Of a stretch of DNA of 64,000 bases, positions 25,943 through 38,817 are shown one piece after another. Origin of the DNA: Clavelina lepadiformis (Eukaryota > Chordata > Ascidiacea > Aplousobranchia > Clavelinidae); assembly GCF_947623445.1 (NCBI RefSeq), contig NC_135245.1, positions 18,917,501 through 18,981,500 of the forward strand, written 5' to 3'. The position numbers were made by a program, and so were the translations under genes. Position 1 is the stretch's first letter, and each line of letters begins with the position of its first letter. Under the pieces are notes generated by a model. That model saw only the letters and a program-made list of their open reading frames with translations. It was not told where the DNA came from and made no database searches.

Positions 25943-28900
25943 GTTTCCATCCAGTAAACCTTCCGTAGTTTATGAATAGATACATAAACAAAAATATTGT
26001 TTGAAGTAGCTTTATACGTATTAAATACTCATCTCAGCCCATTCTCTGACAATAAAGATATAATAGTTACAGGCATTTGATCCATTTTTTGCGGCTTTTC
26101 CTCTTATAATGGTCTTTTTTCTACAGAAAACTAACTTATTTTACTTTAACGTTGGCTTTTAACTGATTTTGCTAATATTTTATTCTCTTTGTGTTGATTT
26201 TTCTGCACACGAATTATCGATTTTGGTGCCGCTCGCTTTGGAATGAAATATTACTTTTGACGAAATAACTCAGGTTTTCAGCAAAAATGTTTCTAAAATA
26301 TGTTCATCATCTGGTTTCCAACATGCATTTCCACTTAGAGAATGCTATTATTCTTTTTATATTTTGCGAACATTAAATGATTAAATTAAACAAATTAAAT
26401 AAATTGAATAAAACTCATAAAAATAAATCAAAAAATATATAACAAGCTTTGAAAAATTCCCATTAAGTTTCTTTGCAACTGATAAATTTATTAAGGTCAC
26501 TTTGCTACAAATCTTAAAGTCAACACGTTCAAAAATATTTTTGGAAACAGCCTAATTTTGCAAGTATTTCATTGTTTCGTTATCAACAGGCTTTTTTCAT
26601 TGCAAACAAAACTTTGATCTTAAAATTTACGTTTTTTGAGTCCAAACATCATCTGCTGGCGCAAACCTGACAACAATCCTTGTGTGTGGAAAGCTCGTCG
26701 ATGTCTCGCGAGTGCCAGACACAAAGTTGTTTCTTCTTTCTCTGTTGGTTTTTACAGCAGGCATCGATCAATAAAATATGACCTTACAGTTAGGCTGACG
26801 TCCTGAAAACTTCCCTGTTGATAACGACTGACAGGCTATTGATGCGTTATTAAGCTAATTTTAGTTCCTCTTATAACATTATCGCATGTTTTGATTTGGA
26901 AGTATGTTAATGTAACACTTAAGCTGAATTTATGAAAGCAGCCTCGCTCTATTATGAATATTCAGTTATAAGAGTGTGTTATAGTTTTAGATAATAAAGT
27001 TATTCTACGTGTATTACAACCACAGTGCCTAATGCTATTAGAGATAATCGGTTGCAATGCTGGGTGTTTAGTATTTTCCATATTAAGAACACATATGAGG
27101 ATTACGACAATTTTTTTTAACTGGTAACTTGTTTTACGAACACCGCCGCATTAATTGATGTTTGCGGATTCTGTCTTATAGCAATTCAATGCAAACTGAG
27201 AAAAAGAATGAGTGCTGTTATACAGATAACCTTCTACGACACAAACGTTTGTTTGCATCCATAAGAATCCAGTTCCTCTAGGTATACATATAACTTACAA
27301 CTTATTTCAATCAGTTAAGTTTTGAAAATAATCTGACTATCAATAAAATGCATTTTTGCATCGATTTGTTTGACGCGTTCTAGAAATTTTTCTCTAACTA
27401 TCCGTACGCTGACAGACAATCTATGGACAAAGTTCGGCTTTTTCTCAGTTAACAGTGGTTAAAGTTTTTAATCAGGATTATGCAGTTTATGGGTTTGAAC
27501 ATTTACACAACTTGTAGCCTAAGTAGGTCATGAAATTCACAATAACAGCACATTTATAAAACTTTTAATCTAAAAATAATAATTTACCAAATAAGATGAT
27601 AATTATAACTAAAGGCATTAAACAGAGATACCAATAAGTTTTGTTCGTGAATGCACCACAATGGTATCTCGTCGTATTAATAAAACCGGACACATAAAGC
27701 ATTATAGTCTATGATTTCTCCAGCGTGGCTGACTCCACTTAGTGACTGAGCTGGGGATTAATTCCTTTCCATTAACCTCACTGAAATAGAATCAAGTCAA
27801 GAAGAAACGTCGATGCAGTGAAGGCGTGAAAAAAGCTGGCAACGGCTATAAAAGCAAATTAAATTTGTCCGAAAATACACAAGGGGTTAAAGGGACTGCC
27901 ATCAGGCTCTTAACGGGCAAGTTCCAACCAGCCAAAGGCGACTTGGACTGTAGCTGAAACGCTCTGATCATTAATATTTGATGCATGATGGCACAGACGA
28001 TCGAAAACTACGTGTTTGCGGCAAAGTTGCCTTTTCTTCAACTCGCTGGAATCAGTTGGACGCGTTTACGGGTAAAAGTCCCCTCACTCTGTGTAATATT
28101 CGACATTTTCTAACGTCAGGTTCACACAAAGCCTTCTCGTTGGCGGATTTTACGTCGGGTTTAGCCTGGTAAGCTGAAGACATTCCTCACTGTTCAAGCC
28201 GATTTCTCACGGTTGCCAAGCTTGTTTTTCCGCGTTTATGTTTTTCAAGCGGTCTTGTATATCAGAATCACTTGACAGAAATATTTGCTCCGAAACTATG
28301 CTGCCACGGCGACGTTAGATCATACGCATGCGCAAAAAAACGGTTAAAAATTCTCCGAAAGTTAACGCGGCCTCAAATCTTATAAGCTGCTCTGTGCATA
28401 CAGCTTACCAAGTTAGTGGCAGCGCCTTTTATATTCTATTTTTTCTTGCCGCAATAAATCCTTATGGTCTGTACCGTTTGCACTACTGTGACTGAGTTGC
28501 TAATCCTGTTCCATCAGTACAGGTATGGACGTGTGGTAGCTGCGCCAACTTCTTCGGCTCTCCTGTGTCGGTAAGAAAATGTTTTCACACTTCTCGTACG
28601 GTAACTTTTTTGCACTATATTTCATGCGTTTTCTAATCGACTACATACGGACATTACATTACCTGCGACATTACGAAAGAAATTTCACGCACAACATATT
28701 CTAAAACTATATTTCACATAACATAGCAAAGAGGTAAGAGCTGAACTTTTTTAATGTTTAACATAAACCTGGGCGTTATTATTACGAGAGTTAAGAAACG
28801 ACATATCAAAATTCACCACACATCAACATACCGTTGTATTTTCATGCAAATAATATCACCAACGTGCGTTATAAGTTCAATTTTTACAATGCATTGTGTC

Positions 28901-28979
28901 ATAAAAATCTAAACTGTGAAAACAAATACAGTATGTTTATCATTTCTTGACTAGCAATAATAACATTATCGCTCTAAGC
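25943..28979. other. Intergenic region upstream of MDGA
   Basis: About 3 kb between the MDGA start and the 3' flank of KIZ; presumed to hold the MDGA promoter. AT-rich, especially 26340-26450. An NRF1-like CGCATGCGC lies at 28325-28333. The small frame 27978-28172 shows no domain. No gene supported. Confidence 0.4.
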
Positions 28980-29317
28980 CAGGCATGCACAACTCAAAAC
29001 AGTACACGGGCCGTTTTAGCGAAAAAATATTTTTCGCGGGCCGCGTGCTAACGTTGTTGTAACTAACGTGTAGCCTACTTTATATAATGTGACCGATTAA
29101 CCGTTGAATAAGAGATATCGTTGAGAAGATGGTTACTGTCAGGAGACGGTTGCCTCTCGCACTACAGTATTTAATTGTTTTTAACGCTTAGCGGCGGTAA
29201 AGCATCGGATTCGTTGATTATGTAACTGTAACCGTGGAGAAAATGCCTGAATGAGCGAAATCACGGAATATCTCGTGGGCCGCATGCGGCCCGCGGGCCG
29301 TATGTTGTGCATGCCTG
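28980..29317. mobile_element. hAT-like non-autonomous element
   Basis: 338 bp with inverted ends CAGGCATGCACAAC and GTTGTGCATGCCTG, bounded by the 8-bp duplication CTCTAAGC (28972-28979 and 29318-29325). Subterminal GGGCCG/GCGGCCC blocks are common in hAT elements. It carries no coding sequence and sits just downstream of the KIZ stop codon, so it may fall in or near the KIZ 3' untranslated region. Confidence 0.9.
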
Positions 29318-29433
29318 CTCTAAGCACAAAGATAGGTGTTAACTTATGAACGACGCATTGTCTGTAAAACAAGAAACAATCTTCCTACATATAGCTTCTA
29401 CGGTACAAGTAGGTGATTTGTAATAGGGTTACT

Positions 29434-32400
29434 CTAGTCATAGAAATCATAATCATCATCGTTGAGACGATTGCTTCTAGCGACATCACGTGAATCGAAA
29501 CTGTCATCATCAGAATCAGTGTCCCATGGAGCTGGAAGGAGAGACTTTAGATTACATGGAAATGGTACTTTAAGTCAGAGGCGACAAATTAAAATCAAAC
29601 ACTAACCTTTCACCATGGGTTTGTATGGGGCACTGCTTGCAATATTTTGCTTGGGTTCGGTCAAGGTTTCACTGAAAAATTGAAGACGGATAATTATTAC
29701 CTAAATCCCTCTCATGGTTCACAAAGTCATGATGGAAAGTTAAAGCAAAAAGTGGACGAAGCTAAAAAGTGACGACATCGGTACAAGAAGTATTGAAATG
29801 ACTTTGTGTACATTAGCCTAAATGATAATTTACCTGCTTTCTGAGTCTATTGTTGTCGGTCTAACGGGTAGAGCTTTTACCTGGGAATCTGTACGAAAAT
29901 CAAGACAACTATTAGTTTGTAGATAATCGTTACACGCAAAGATGTTCATCCAGTGCAATATGCATTGTAGTGGTTTAAAATGTTATTATTCCAATACCTT
30001 GTTCTCTCTCACTATCTTCGTCATGTAGTCTGCGATAAAATAAATTGCATCACCAGGAAATTAACAAATAAAAGTAATTCTGCAGTGGTGCGTTGTAGGG
30101 TTTATGTCTATTAGGCCTATTTTATTTTTTTTTGCATATTAACATTGCAAAAAGTAAGTTTGTTGTGACTAGTAAAAGTTCATTAAAATGAATTGACCTT
30201 AATTTCTTTTGATATCAACATATTAAATTTGAATAAGCGGGTCTGAAGGGAATGCCCAATACTTTTTTTACCAATACACCACTGGACATCAGTCATAAAA
30301 ATTGTATTGTGCAGCATTGGAAAAAGTAATAAAATATGTAAATGATTACATTTTAATTAGTTTTTATTGATTAGCTTGGTGAAAATTGAGTTAAATTTAA
30401 CAGTCCTCACTGATAATTATTGGCTGGTTTCGGAGAAAGTACTTCTTCTAATTCATCTTCCTCTTCCGAGAACCCTCCTCCCACCAAAGTACTTCCAAAA
30501 TCATGGCCTTTCCGTAACTCCTGGTAAGCTGCACTCGCTGAAAGATTTAAAGACATATTGTGGCAAAAGTTGAACCTACACCATGTTTGGCATGCCCAGT
30601 GTTTTTTTTAAGGTGTTTTGGGGGACCGAAACGGTCCCCCAAATTTCTCCAGCGGTTTCCCAAAATTTGGACTTGCAACTACACTACTACAGTAAATGAA
30701 ACACTTGCGGTCTCTTAAAACTACTTAGCGGTCACCCAAACCAAACCTTAAAAAAAAACCTGGGCATGACTAGTAGAATTTTATCAAGAGGACTGTTCTT
30801 ATCATTCCGAATTGTAAAAAATGAACAAGGTAATGATCTATAACAAATATGCAACAAGCTTAAGCAGCCAATTACAAAACATTAAGTGAAATATTCACAT
30901 GTCAATGGAAGGTCAGTTTTATGTGATGTCTCTGTTGTTAGGCTCTCACTGAAGACGCTTTCTACATTGTCATGAGCTAAATAATAGAAACATGATTAAA
31001 ATATCACAATCTTACTCAACCAAATCGAAAACTAAAAATATAGATTGAGTGAAAATAGCGGAACAAAGTCCTCCATACCAGCCTGAGGAACTTTGATAAC
31101 GCTTCGTCTCGGAGACATCAGTACAGGAGAGATGGAGGTGATAGTATCTGTATTTGCATCGTGGGTCACACTGGCCATTCGTCGAGGAGACGGTGGCTTC
31201 TCTGTAGTAACTAGCAGCTCGGCATCAGAGAAGTTTCCTCTAAATTGGACAGGTTTACTTGAAACTTCACTTATGTCACTAATGGACAAGTCATCTAGCA
31301 GATCTTCATTAACTGCGGGTTTGGCAAAATGCACGGGCGACGTTTTGCCTGAGTTACTGATTTCAACGCGTTGGATGTGACTGTCTTGTAGTGGGTTGTG
31401 TCGTGTCGAAGTAACAGGAGTTGGGTTATCATGCTCACTCTCACTTGAACTTGTACCAAAGCTTGAATACGTTGGTGAAGGAGCATCAGGTATATTTGCT
31501 GAAGACAACGGCTCTTTTGCTTCGACACTTGTCTGAGTAACGGGTGATATTTGGACCTCAGAGTCAACATTCTGTCTTTCGGCACTAGATGGCAATTCGA
31601 GAGGTGGGATCGAAACTCTTGAAGGACTGTTAGCTGATACAGATGCTTTGTCTAAGTTGGGGTCGGTAGATGGTGATTTGGGGCTTCGCTTTGTTTCTAC
31701 AAACTCCGGTTGCAGAAATTTTTCTTCGCCGTCTGGGCATACATGAGGGGTTGGGTTTGTTGAGGTGGACTGGCCGTATGGTACCAGCTGAAACAATGGC
31801 CCACCCCGCATTTGGCTTGTGACCATGTTTTGATTAACCAATGACACATTACTTTCAGTTGCTGCCAGTGCTTGTGAGCTGGTTGCTGTATGATCAACCA
31901 TTTCTTTTGTAACTCTGGGGTCCGTTAAATCGATTCCCCTGTCTTTCAGTTGCTTTCTAGCACGAGCGATTTCTACTTCTTGCCGCCATTTGGGATAGAG
32001 CTCCAGGACCTTGGCTTCATATTCTTTCTACAAAAATACATCGAAAATATAAATGACAGTTCATCGTCGTTGTTGCTTAAGCTCGTGGTGCTTTAGTGAC
32101 CACGTTGACTCAAAGCTTGAGGAACCACTTGGCGTTATTGCGTAGTAGTTCCAGCCAGTAGTGTAAAATGCTCACAAGCCTATTAATCAAGATGAACTCA
32201 ATGAATCCCCATCTGCAAGTGAATGCAACTTAGACCAGTGTAGGACTGAGCTTGATACGATAAAACCAACTGAACTGAGTTATTGCACGAGTTTTAAATG
32301 GCTTTTGTATGTTTTGTTGTTATTCTGAGCTCGGTCAGATGTAAACAAAGTTTTAAAAGTATCAATGTGGTTAAAGCGCAAACTATCAGCTCTTACTTTC

Positions 32401-33271
32401 GTTTTTTGTAGCTTGTCTGTTTCTTTTTGCAACAACGCGATCCTTTCTTCCATGTCGGAAAAATCTCTTATGAGTTCCTCGTTTCGAGTCCTTGCTCTCT
32501 TTTCTCTCTCCGTAACTTGCTGGGATTTAAAGATAAGAAAATGTCAAAAATGTCATTTTGTATCACATTAACACATATCAGTACTTCTGTAATAAAAAAC
32601 AAATTTTTTCACGAAATTATAAAGATTAATTGTGTGTAAAAAATTAAACACCGTATACTAAGTAAAGTTATTATGCAACTAATAAAAAGCTACTTTTAAT
32701 GATTAACTTTTTCTGTAGCTAGTTTAACGTCACTTACTCTCCAGTAACTTCTAAGTTTTGTTGCCCGAATTGATTGTAATTTCTTGTCATTTCGAACTAA
32801 AGTATGAAATTCCCGTTCCAATTTTGACCTTTCTTTCTGGCTACAAGTGCACACATGACATAACATTATTAAAGTATTGCTATCTTATCCAAACTACGGA
32901 CATAAATAAATGGATAGTTTATTGTTTAAAAACGCAGTTGCATACATATACACGGTAAATCACTCAAAAAAAGACAAACCAGCTACACTACAGTAGATAA
33001 TTTGCAATAAGGGGGATAATAAATAAAAGTGTACAACTGTAGCTTCTACTATATGAATGATATTTCATCCAAAAATGACTTAGTTTTAGGTTTGAACCTA
33101 TAATTAGATTGATTTTTTTGTCATTGGATGCAAATTTAAACCGTTTTACAATTACCAAAGAAAATTTGCTATTTGACATCAACCTAAATAGTAGTTTACT
33201 CACATTTTGCCAAGATTTTCTTCAAAGTTAATTTGTCTTTCATAGAATTCAATGTCTTCTGTTCTATCCAT
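29434..33271 (-). CDS. KIZ: Kizuna-like centrosomal protein
   Basis: Ten exons with GT-AG borders and consistent phases: 33271-33204, 32840-32738, 32519-32397, 32027-31079, 30976-30899, 30537-30411, 30029-29998, 29888-29834, 29671-29607 and 29531-29434, giving about 565 residues. The N-terminal third is a predicted coiled coil containing FYERQINFEENL, KLRSYWRQQ, and REKRARTRNEELIRDF followed by TDKLQKTKKEYEAKV, which parallels the order of human KIZ (YYERLG, LKNYLKEI, KKAHTRNQEYLKRF, TEKLQKLKLEYETQI). The middle is long, Ser/Pro-rich and disordered. The extreme C-terminus, APWDTDSDD then DDDYDFYD before the stop, mirrors the WDESDDSNS ... SDDFYD end of KIZ. In vertebrates KIZ is a PLK1 substrate that stabilises the pericentriolar material of mitotic centrosomes. 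If the donor at 31079 is not used, exon 4 reads on to a stop at 31032. Confidence 0.9.
30597..30762. mobile_element. Small hAT-like MITE in a KIZ intron
   Basis: 166 bp with ends CAGTGTTTTTTTTAAGGT and ACCTTAAAAAAAAACCTG. Flanked by near-identical 8-bp duplications GGCATGCC (30589-30596) and GGCATGAC (30763-30770). It contains a perfect 12-bp hairpin with a 3-base loop at 30617-30643. It is non-coding and lies in the KIZ intron between exons 30976-30899 and 30537-30411. Confidence 0.75.
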
Positions 33272-36200
33272 GGTCACTGCTCACAGATTTATTTAGGTCA
33301 CTTTGGGATTTTTATTTCAGATATTTTTATGCTTTGGAAAGCTTATATACAAATATACTATCAATATCAGATTTTTAGGTAAGCGAGCAAAGCATTTTAA
33401 AAAAGTTTGAATTAATGAGAAACTTGCTTATGTTTTATAACAGCTGACTAGCAGTTGATTGCACTAACAACATTTACACGCAGTATGTTAGAACTTTAAC
33501 ATAAAAATCTAGCTTATATAAAACTTATACTTATAATAATTTACATTGCGTTCATTGCCATTTAAAATAATAATTGCTGTAAGATTGCGGGATGGAGAAT
33601 CCAATGCCTGGTTTAAGTCGTGCAAAACCTTTCCTTGATCTCAGGATAAAGATGTGACATCACATCACAAATCTGGTCTGTATTTCGTGGCGGCTGCACA
33701 TCCGATATAAATTTCAAATAAACTTTCTGCACACTTAACTTTGTAGAAGAACTAAATTAATAGCCACTTTATAGTCTAAATTTACACTCATTGACTCACA
33801 TAAATATTCACTCAAATGCTATATAATACTACACTGCAACTTCTGTTTGTGTTTGTTTGTTTGTTTCAACCTATCACAGCAGGAAGCTAACTACAAGTTT
33901 CAAAGCCGTAGCGACTTGCTTGCCACCCCAACTTGAATGTACAGCATTTTTCACCGAGAACTCGTGCGTGTAGAGTAGCGAGTTTTGGCATGCACTTAAA
34001 CCTCAATTCTTTGTTTATTTATTATATATTGGTGTTTAAACGAACGGTTTTTCTTTGTTTATTCATTATAAATCGGAAGGGACCACATACGCAAAGTCAA
34101 TATAGCTTATTAATATACATATTTGACCATGGCATACTTTCTATCAAGGTGTGAGTCAGTCCCAACACTTTGGATATTATGCAGTGGCAGGTGAGCCCAG
34201 TCGCTATCAAAATACAACGTAAAAACATAATCATAGCTGGGAAAAGGTAACAAGTGACGTGGTGAAAAATGTGTAGAGTCATCAAAGCATGATGAATCAG
34301 CAAGGCTGGCTATAATCTATTTAGCCACAAGGATTGGCAAAATTTCGATAAGAATCGATGAAATTTATTTGGCACAAAACATTTTTTTGGTAGGGTATTA
34401 GACAAATCTATAGACTAATTACAATTGTTAGCCTAGAAATGCACCGAAAAAGATCGAATAGGTGCACACTTCGTTGGCCGTCGCACACCTGAGTTAGAGC
34501 GTCTGCAAAACCAAGATCTCGGCAAATCCTGGCACCATAAAATTCAGAGCGGCAGCAAATAGGAAATAAAATAGCGATTACAAATTGAAGCAAAAGTTAA
34601 CCGTTGCTAAAAGTTCAACCTTCATTAAAGTAGGTATACATAAATGCATAACAGACATAGGTTTTTCATTCTGCCTTTATGCGGGTCTCACACTCTTTGA
34701 ACCAAACACTTGGTCTGGCGTCAGTTGACATTTGGCACTCCGCTACAGAGCCGATAAGCCAGAAAACAAAGAAAGCCAAAGACAAAATAAGTAACAGAGT
34801 AATTAGCGAAGATATCCCCAGGCTCTGAATGATTTCTTAGCCTCCAAGACCTGAAGTAGACTGAAGTCCAAACGAGTAAGAAGACTAAGCTGAACAGGAA
34901 AAGTTTGAATTGTTTCTGGGATACCGGAAAATTGGGGGATTTCCCTCTTTATAAACGGGTATAATAAACATCTCGCTAAACCAACTCATGGTTGTCATTA
35001 ATTAACTTAAATGTTTTTAAACTTCACTTTGTTATAAAACTAAATAAATAAAAACTGATATTATTTACAGTTTATAAAATATCAGTAAATTGTATATTTG
35101 ATCCCAAATTTTTAATATAAGACATTGTTTGTTTACAGGAAGTCATCTTTTTGTTGATTAATATAAATGTAGCATGTTTTTATTAAATAAGTTACGTAAT
35201 TTTAACTTTTACATCATTCGGAATTTTTAAGACTACTACCAAGTAAATGCAACCCTCAAAAACTTGCTTTGCTTATGTAATGTCAGATTTAAATACCGTT
35301 AGCATCACCGAGTGGTTGGGGACCACGTTATTACATCATTTTTTAACCTTCTTGTGACTTTTGTTTAAGTTTTGTGCACGGTTTGCCGTTTTGATTCATT
35401 GAAGGACCAATACTAGAAACTTTGACTCTTTCTTACCTGCTGTCTTCCAAAATTGATAAGATGGACTCATTTTGGCTTCCTATCAATAAGTCGATGTTCT
35501 CTGCAAATAGTCAAACTTTGGCCAGCGAAGTCGTAAAATAGATAGGTATAAAAAGCAACAGCAAGAAAATTGTCGTAGGCCTAAGCCTATACTTCTTTTT
35601 TTTCCAGTCGGCAGTCGGGACAACATGGTCATGAAAAGATGAGCAAACTTAGGCTATACAGATGTTTAAACATGTGCAGTTTGTTCAAATTGATTGACTA
35701 AAAAAGTAAAATAACTTAATTTCAACTGTTCTTTGACATAAATTTTCAGAAAATTTGTAACTGATATAGCCTAGGCCTACTCTTTTTGATTTAGATTCTA
35801 CTTTCTCTGATTTTAGTGTTGTCAATACTATACTTGATCAAAGGCTTCTATCAGCTTGGTCATGGTTGTCTAGTCTAATTTCTGTAGTCGAGATTTTGTA
35901 ATTGGACATGAATTGCCATTGGCGTTAAGATTTGGTGAGCTTTCAGGCCATTCTGAAACATTTAATTTGTGTTTTTCTAAAAATTTCCTATAAAATTTTT
36001 TAGATGAATGATATCAAGCAAAATTCTGTTGGAGTTAATTTGTTATGGCTTTATAGTTGAGGTTTTAGGCCCATGGCCAATCTTGTTGGTTGTTACTAAA
36101 TGTTGTAACCTTTTGGAGTGCTTCAGTTGTTAGAGTTACACTCATAGTTCATGGCTACAGCTTGAATTGTTCTGGTTATATTCAATGAGTCTCGTATTTT

Positions 36201-36332
36201 TCAGTCGTGAAATCTTCTGCAGCCAAAATTCTGATATCATTAACTTTCAATTCAACTTTACAAAGTTTGTCGTTGTAAAAGTTCATTTTATTAACTTTGC
36301 AATATATTCCAATTTCACTAAAAAGACTAGAC
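33272..36332. other. Intergenic region upstream of KIZ
   Basis: About 3 kb without a supported gene. A short TTTG/TTGT run lies near 33846-33866. On the minus strand around 34950-34400 there is a TATAAA, a hydrophobic stretch and a small SRCR-like patch (CRDLGFADAL), but no start codon or coherent exon chain; see findings. Confidence 0.4.
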
Positions 36333-36568
36333 CAGGGATGTCCAACCTGTTATTATAGTGGGCCGCATGGTCACTTGAAATAATTCATTGGGCCACAGAA
36401 CCTATTAAATTTCAAGAAAATGGATACATAAAGAGCTGACTGGTACATTTTAATTAGGCTAAAGTTCAAAGCTCAAAATACTACTTAGAGTGAAAATGAA
36501 TAGTGGGCCGCACAAAAATCTCAGGTGGGCCGCACTGTGGCCCGCGGGCTGCAGGTTGGACATCCCTG
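36333..36568. mobile_element. hAT-like MITE
   Basis: 236 bp with inverted ends CAGGGATGTCCAACCTG and CAGGTTGGACATCCCTG (perfect complement), and the 8-bp target duplication GACTAGAC at 36325-36332 and 36569-36576. Subterminal GTGGGCCGCA blocks resemble those of the element at 28980-29317. No coding capacity. Confidence 0.93.
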
Positions 36569-37435
36569 GACTAGACCAACATCACGAAACACACTCTTGA
36601 GTGCTAGACTGATGAAAGTCTAAATTAGACTGGGTAATAGTAGAAGAGTAATAAGAATGAGTTATTTTGGTTTCAACCCATAATAATATACACAGCTTTT
36701 CTGGATAGTACAGGAAGTCACATCACAAAGAAATTAACGTACAAGCTACACAAAGCGTAGCTGTTAGAAAACGTTTAACAGGAAATTGTTTGCAGGCAAT
36801 TTAGAGAAGCGATATGTTACGACATTTGACAGGAAATTTATATCTTGCGAGAAAATGCAAACATGATTACTGAAGTTATATAATTTTATTAAATATTTTG
36901 TTTTGATTTGCAATTCTTCATACCTCTGTCCGTCATAGACCTATACCGATACCTCAGATATGCAGACTATATAGGCTACCGTACAAAAAAGAAACAGTGG
37001 TAGTTAAACTACTTCGTTTCTGACCGCCACTTGAAAAAAGAGTTGATTTTTTAAGCTATCGGCAACGTTGTTTGTTATCTATTGATACAGTTTATACAAC
37101 TATGATATAGCGTGTTAGAGTTATTAAGTTTTATTAGAGCAGTGGTTGCTATCTTGTCTTAACTGTAACACCTAATAGTAAATAAGTCTGAATATAAAGC
37201 TTTCAATGAAGACCAAGTGGACTTATTTTTATGAAGATGTAAAAATGGAATATGTTTTAAAAACTAAGTAATGTAAAATTGAGTATCAGGTCGTGAACAT
37301 GTTTACCAGAAAAACTGAGTGGGTTATAGAATATTTGTTTCTAGTAATTTTTGTATATTTTTACTTTACAGCACATGCATTAGTTGTCTAAATACCATTG
37401 CATAAGTTGTACTTGTGGTACTTTGCAACCTTGCA
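36569..37435. other. Intergenic sequence upstream of TIMM17
   Basis: No gene seen. A pyrimidine-rich tract ending in ACAG at about 37360-37372 could be a splice acceptor for a TIMM17 5' untranslated exon, but no donor was identified. Confidence 0.35.
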
Positions 37436-37930
37436 ATGGATTATACAAGAGATCCCTGTCCTTGGCGCATCCTGGATGACTGCGGGGGAGCTTTTGGTCT
37501 TGGATTTATCGGTGGTGGATTATTTTCAATGGTTGGAGGCGCCAGAAATGCTCCAAAAGGAATAACAAACAGATTAATGGGTGGACTGGCGAATGCAAGA
37601 ATCAAAGCCCCACGAACGGCCGGAAGTTTTGGTGTTTGGGGTTTCACATTTTCTCTTTGTGACTGTTCATTAGTTGCGCTAAGAAGAAAAGAAGACCCGT
37701 GGAACTCGATAATGAGTGGGGCGGGGACTGGGTTTATTTTAGCGATTCGACAAGGAATGGCTCCTGCTCTTGGGTCCGCAGCTATTGGTGGGGTTCTCTT
37801 GGCGCTTATAGAAGGTGTTGGAATTGCACTGAACAGATTTCAAGCTGAAATGTACAAGCCACAACCCCCACAGTTTGAGGACACTTCGAGCCTTCCAACA
37901 GCGGGTGTGCCTCTGCAATCGTTTCAGTGA
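37436..37930 (+). CDS. TIMM17: Mitochondrial inner-membrane translocase subunit Tim17
   Basis: A single uninterrupted frame of 164 residues starting at the ATG before [11 protein letters not shown]; the in-frame TTG 21 bases upstream is not a credible start. Tim17 is a central channel subunit of the TIM23 presequence translocase in the mitochondrial inner membrane. Family signatures are present: [15 protein letters not shown] at residues 6-20, Gly-rich transmembrane helices, the paired cysteines C8 and C75/C77 (one pair forms the conserved disulphide in other species), and KEDPWNS at 85-91. The length matches TIMM17A/B (about 170). The coding region has no introns, which would fit an old retrocopy, but this is not proven. 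An AATAAA lies at 38265-38270. It heads a cluster containing two decayed TIMM17 copies, so this is presumably the working one. Confidence 0.93.
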   Translation: MDYTRDPCPWRILDDCGGAFGLGFIGGGLFSMVGGARNAPKGITNRLMGGLANARIKAPRTAGSFGVWGFTFSLCDCSLVALRRKEDPWNSIMSGAGTGFILAIRQGMAPALGSAAIGGVLLALIEGVGIALNRFQAEMYKPQPPQFEDTSSLPTAGVPLQSFQ

Positions 37931-38817
37931 CCAAACTTTCTTTTTCAATTGTGTTTCATTTTTCTATTTAAGACTTTCAAAACCAAAGATATAGTCTAAC
38001 ATTTTAAAAAATACTTGAAGTTGCTGGATAATTGACGAATGTTTTTCACACAAAATCTCCAATCCTTGTTTTGCTTTTCTGATCTCGTCAATTTTAGGGT
38101 TTGAAAAACGCAGTAAAATGTGGTCATACAATATTTTTGGGCAGGTTATCGATACCTCCTTAATGTAAAATTGTAATATAAAGGCCAACAAATTTTTTCG
38201 CATACTTCTTTGTGGAACATATTCATTGCTTGTTCAAATTCTCTTGTTTTTAATAGTAATAGAAAATAAAGCCACCGCATAAATTGTTACAAGGTCTTGC
38301 ATGAAATATACGCGTACTTGTATAATTTACTGCAGGTAAACCTTTAAGTTGTAAAGAATTTCGTTTATTTTAATATTATTTACCCATGTCTGTGGTAGCT
38401 AAAATGTTGCTAGCCTAAATTGCTTATAAACTTTCCCTCACCGATTCACAAGCTCTTACTTCATCAACAAATTACGAAAGTGGAACGCTGGAAACATTCT
38501 GTGGTCCATGGTAGGCATTTGTGGCATCGAGCAAATTGGCAAAATGTACACCACTAGTTATGACGCGCATTATGTAGTTAATTCACTCCAGGTGTAGATA
38601 TAAGTAAGCCCAGGTACTCAAGCTACCAGCTTACGCAACAACGATACTGAACGTGTCATTACTCATTACGCCTTTGAATGCCATGATGTAATCTGTTAAA
38701 CGGGAAAGGGACGCAAGTGATGGGGGAATACCCTTGGCTGTGACGTGAATTTTGCTTCAAACTTCATAAAGGTGCTGCCAGTAATGCACAGCCATAGCTG
38801 TGGAGTGCAGTTGGAAA
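37931..38817. other. TIMM17 3' flank and spacer
   Basis: Probable TIMM17 3' untranslated region with polyadenylation signal AATAAA at 38265-38270, then the promoter region of the first ParB-like gene. No other gene seen. Confidence 0.45.

Noticed and set aside
34408-34593. Insulin/relaxin-like B-chain pattern on the minus strand (GFADALTQVCDG)
   Set aside because: The cysteine spacing is one residue too long, the frame starts at TTG after a stop, and there is no matching A-chain; an SRCR-like reading fits better.
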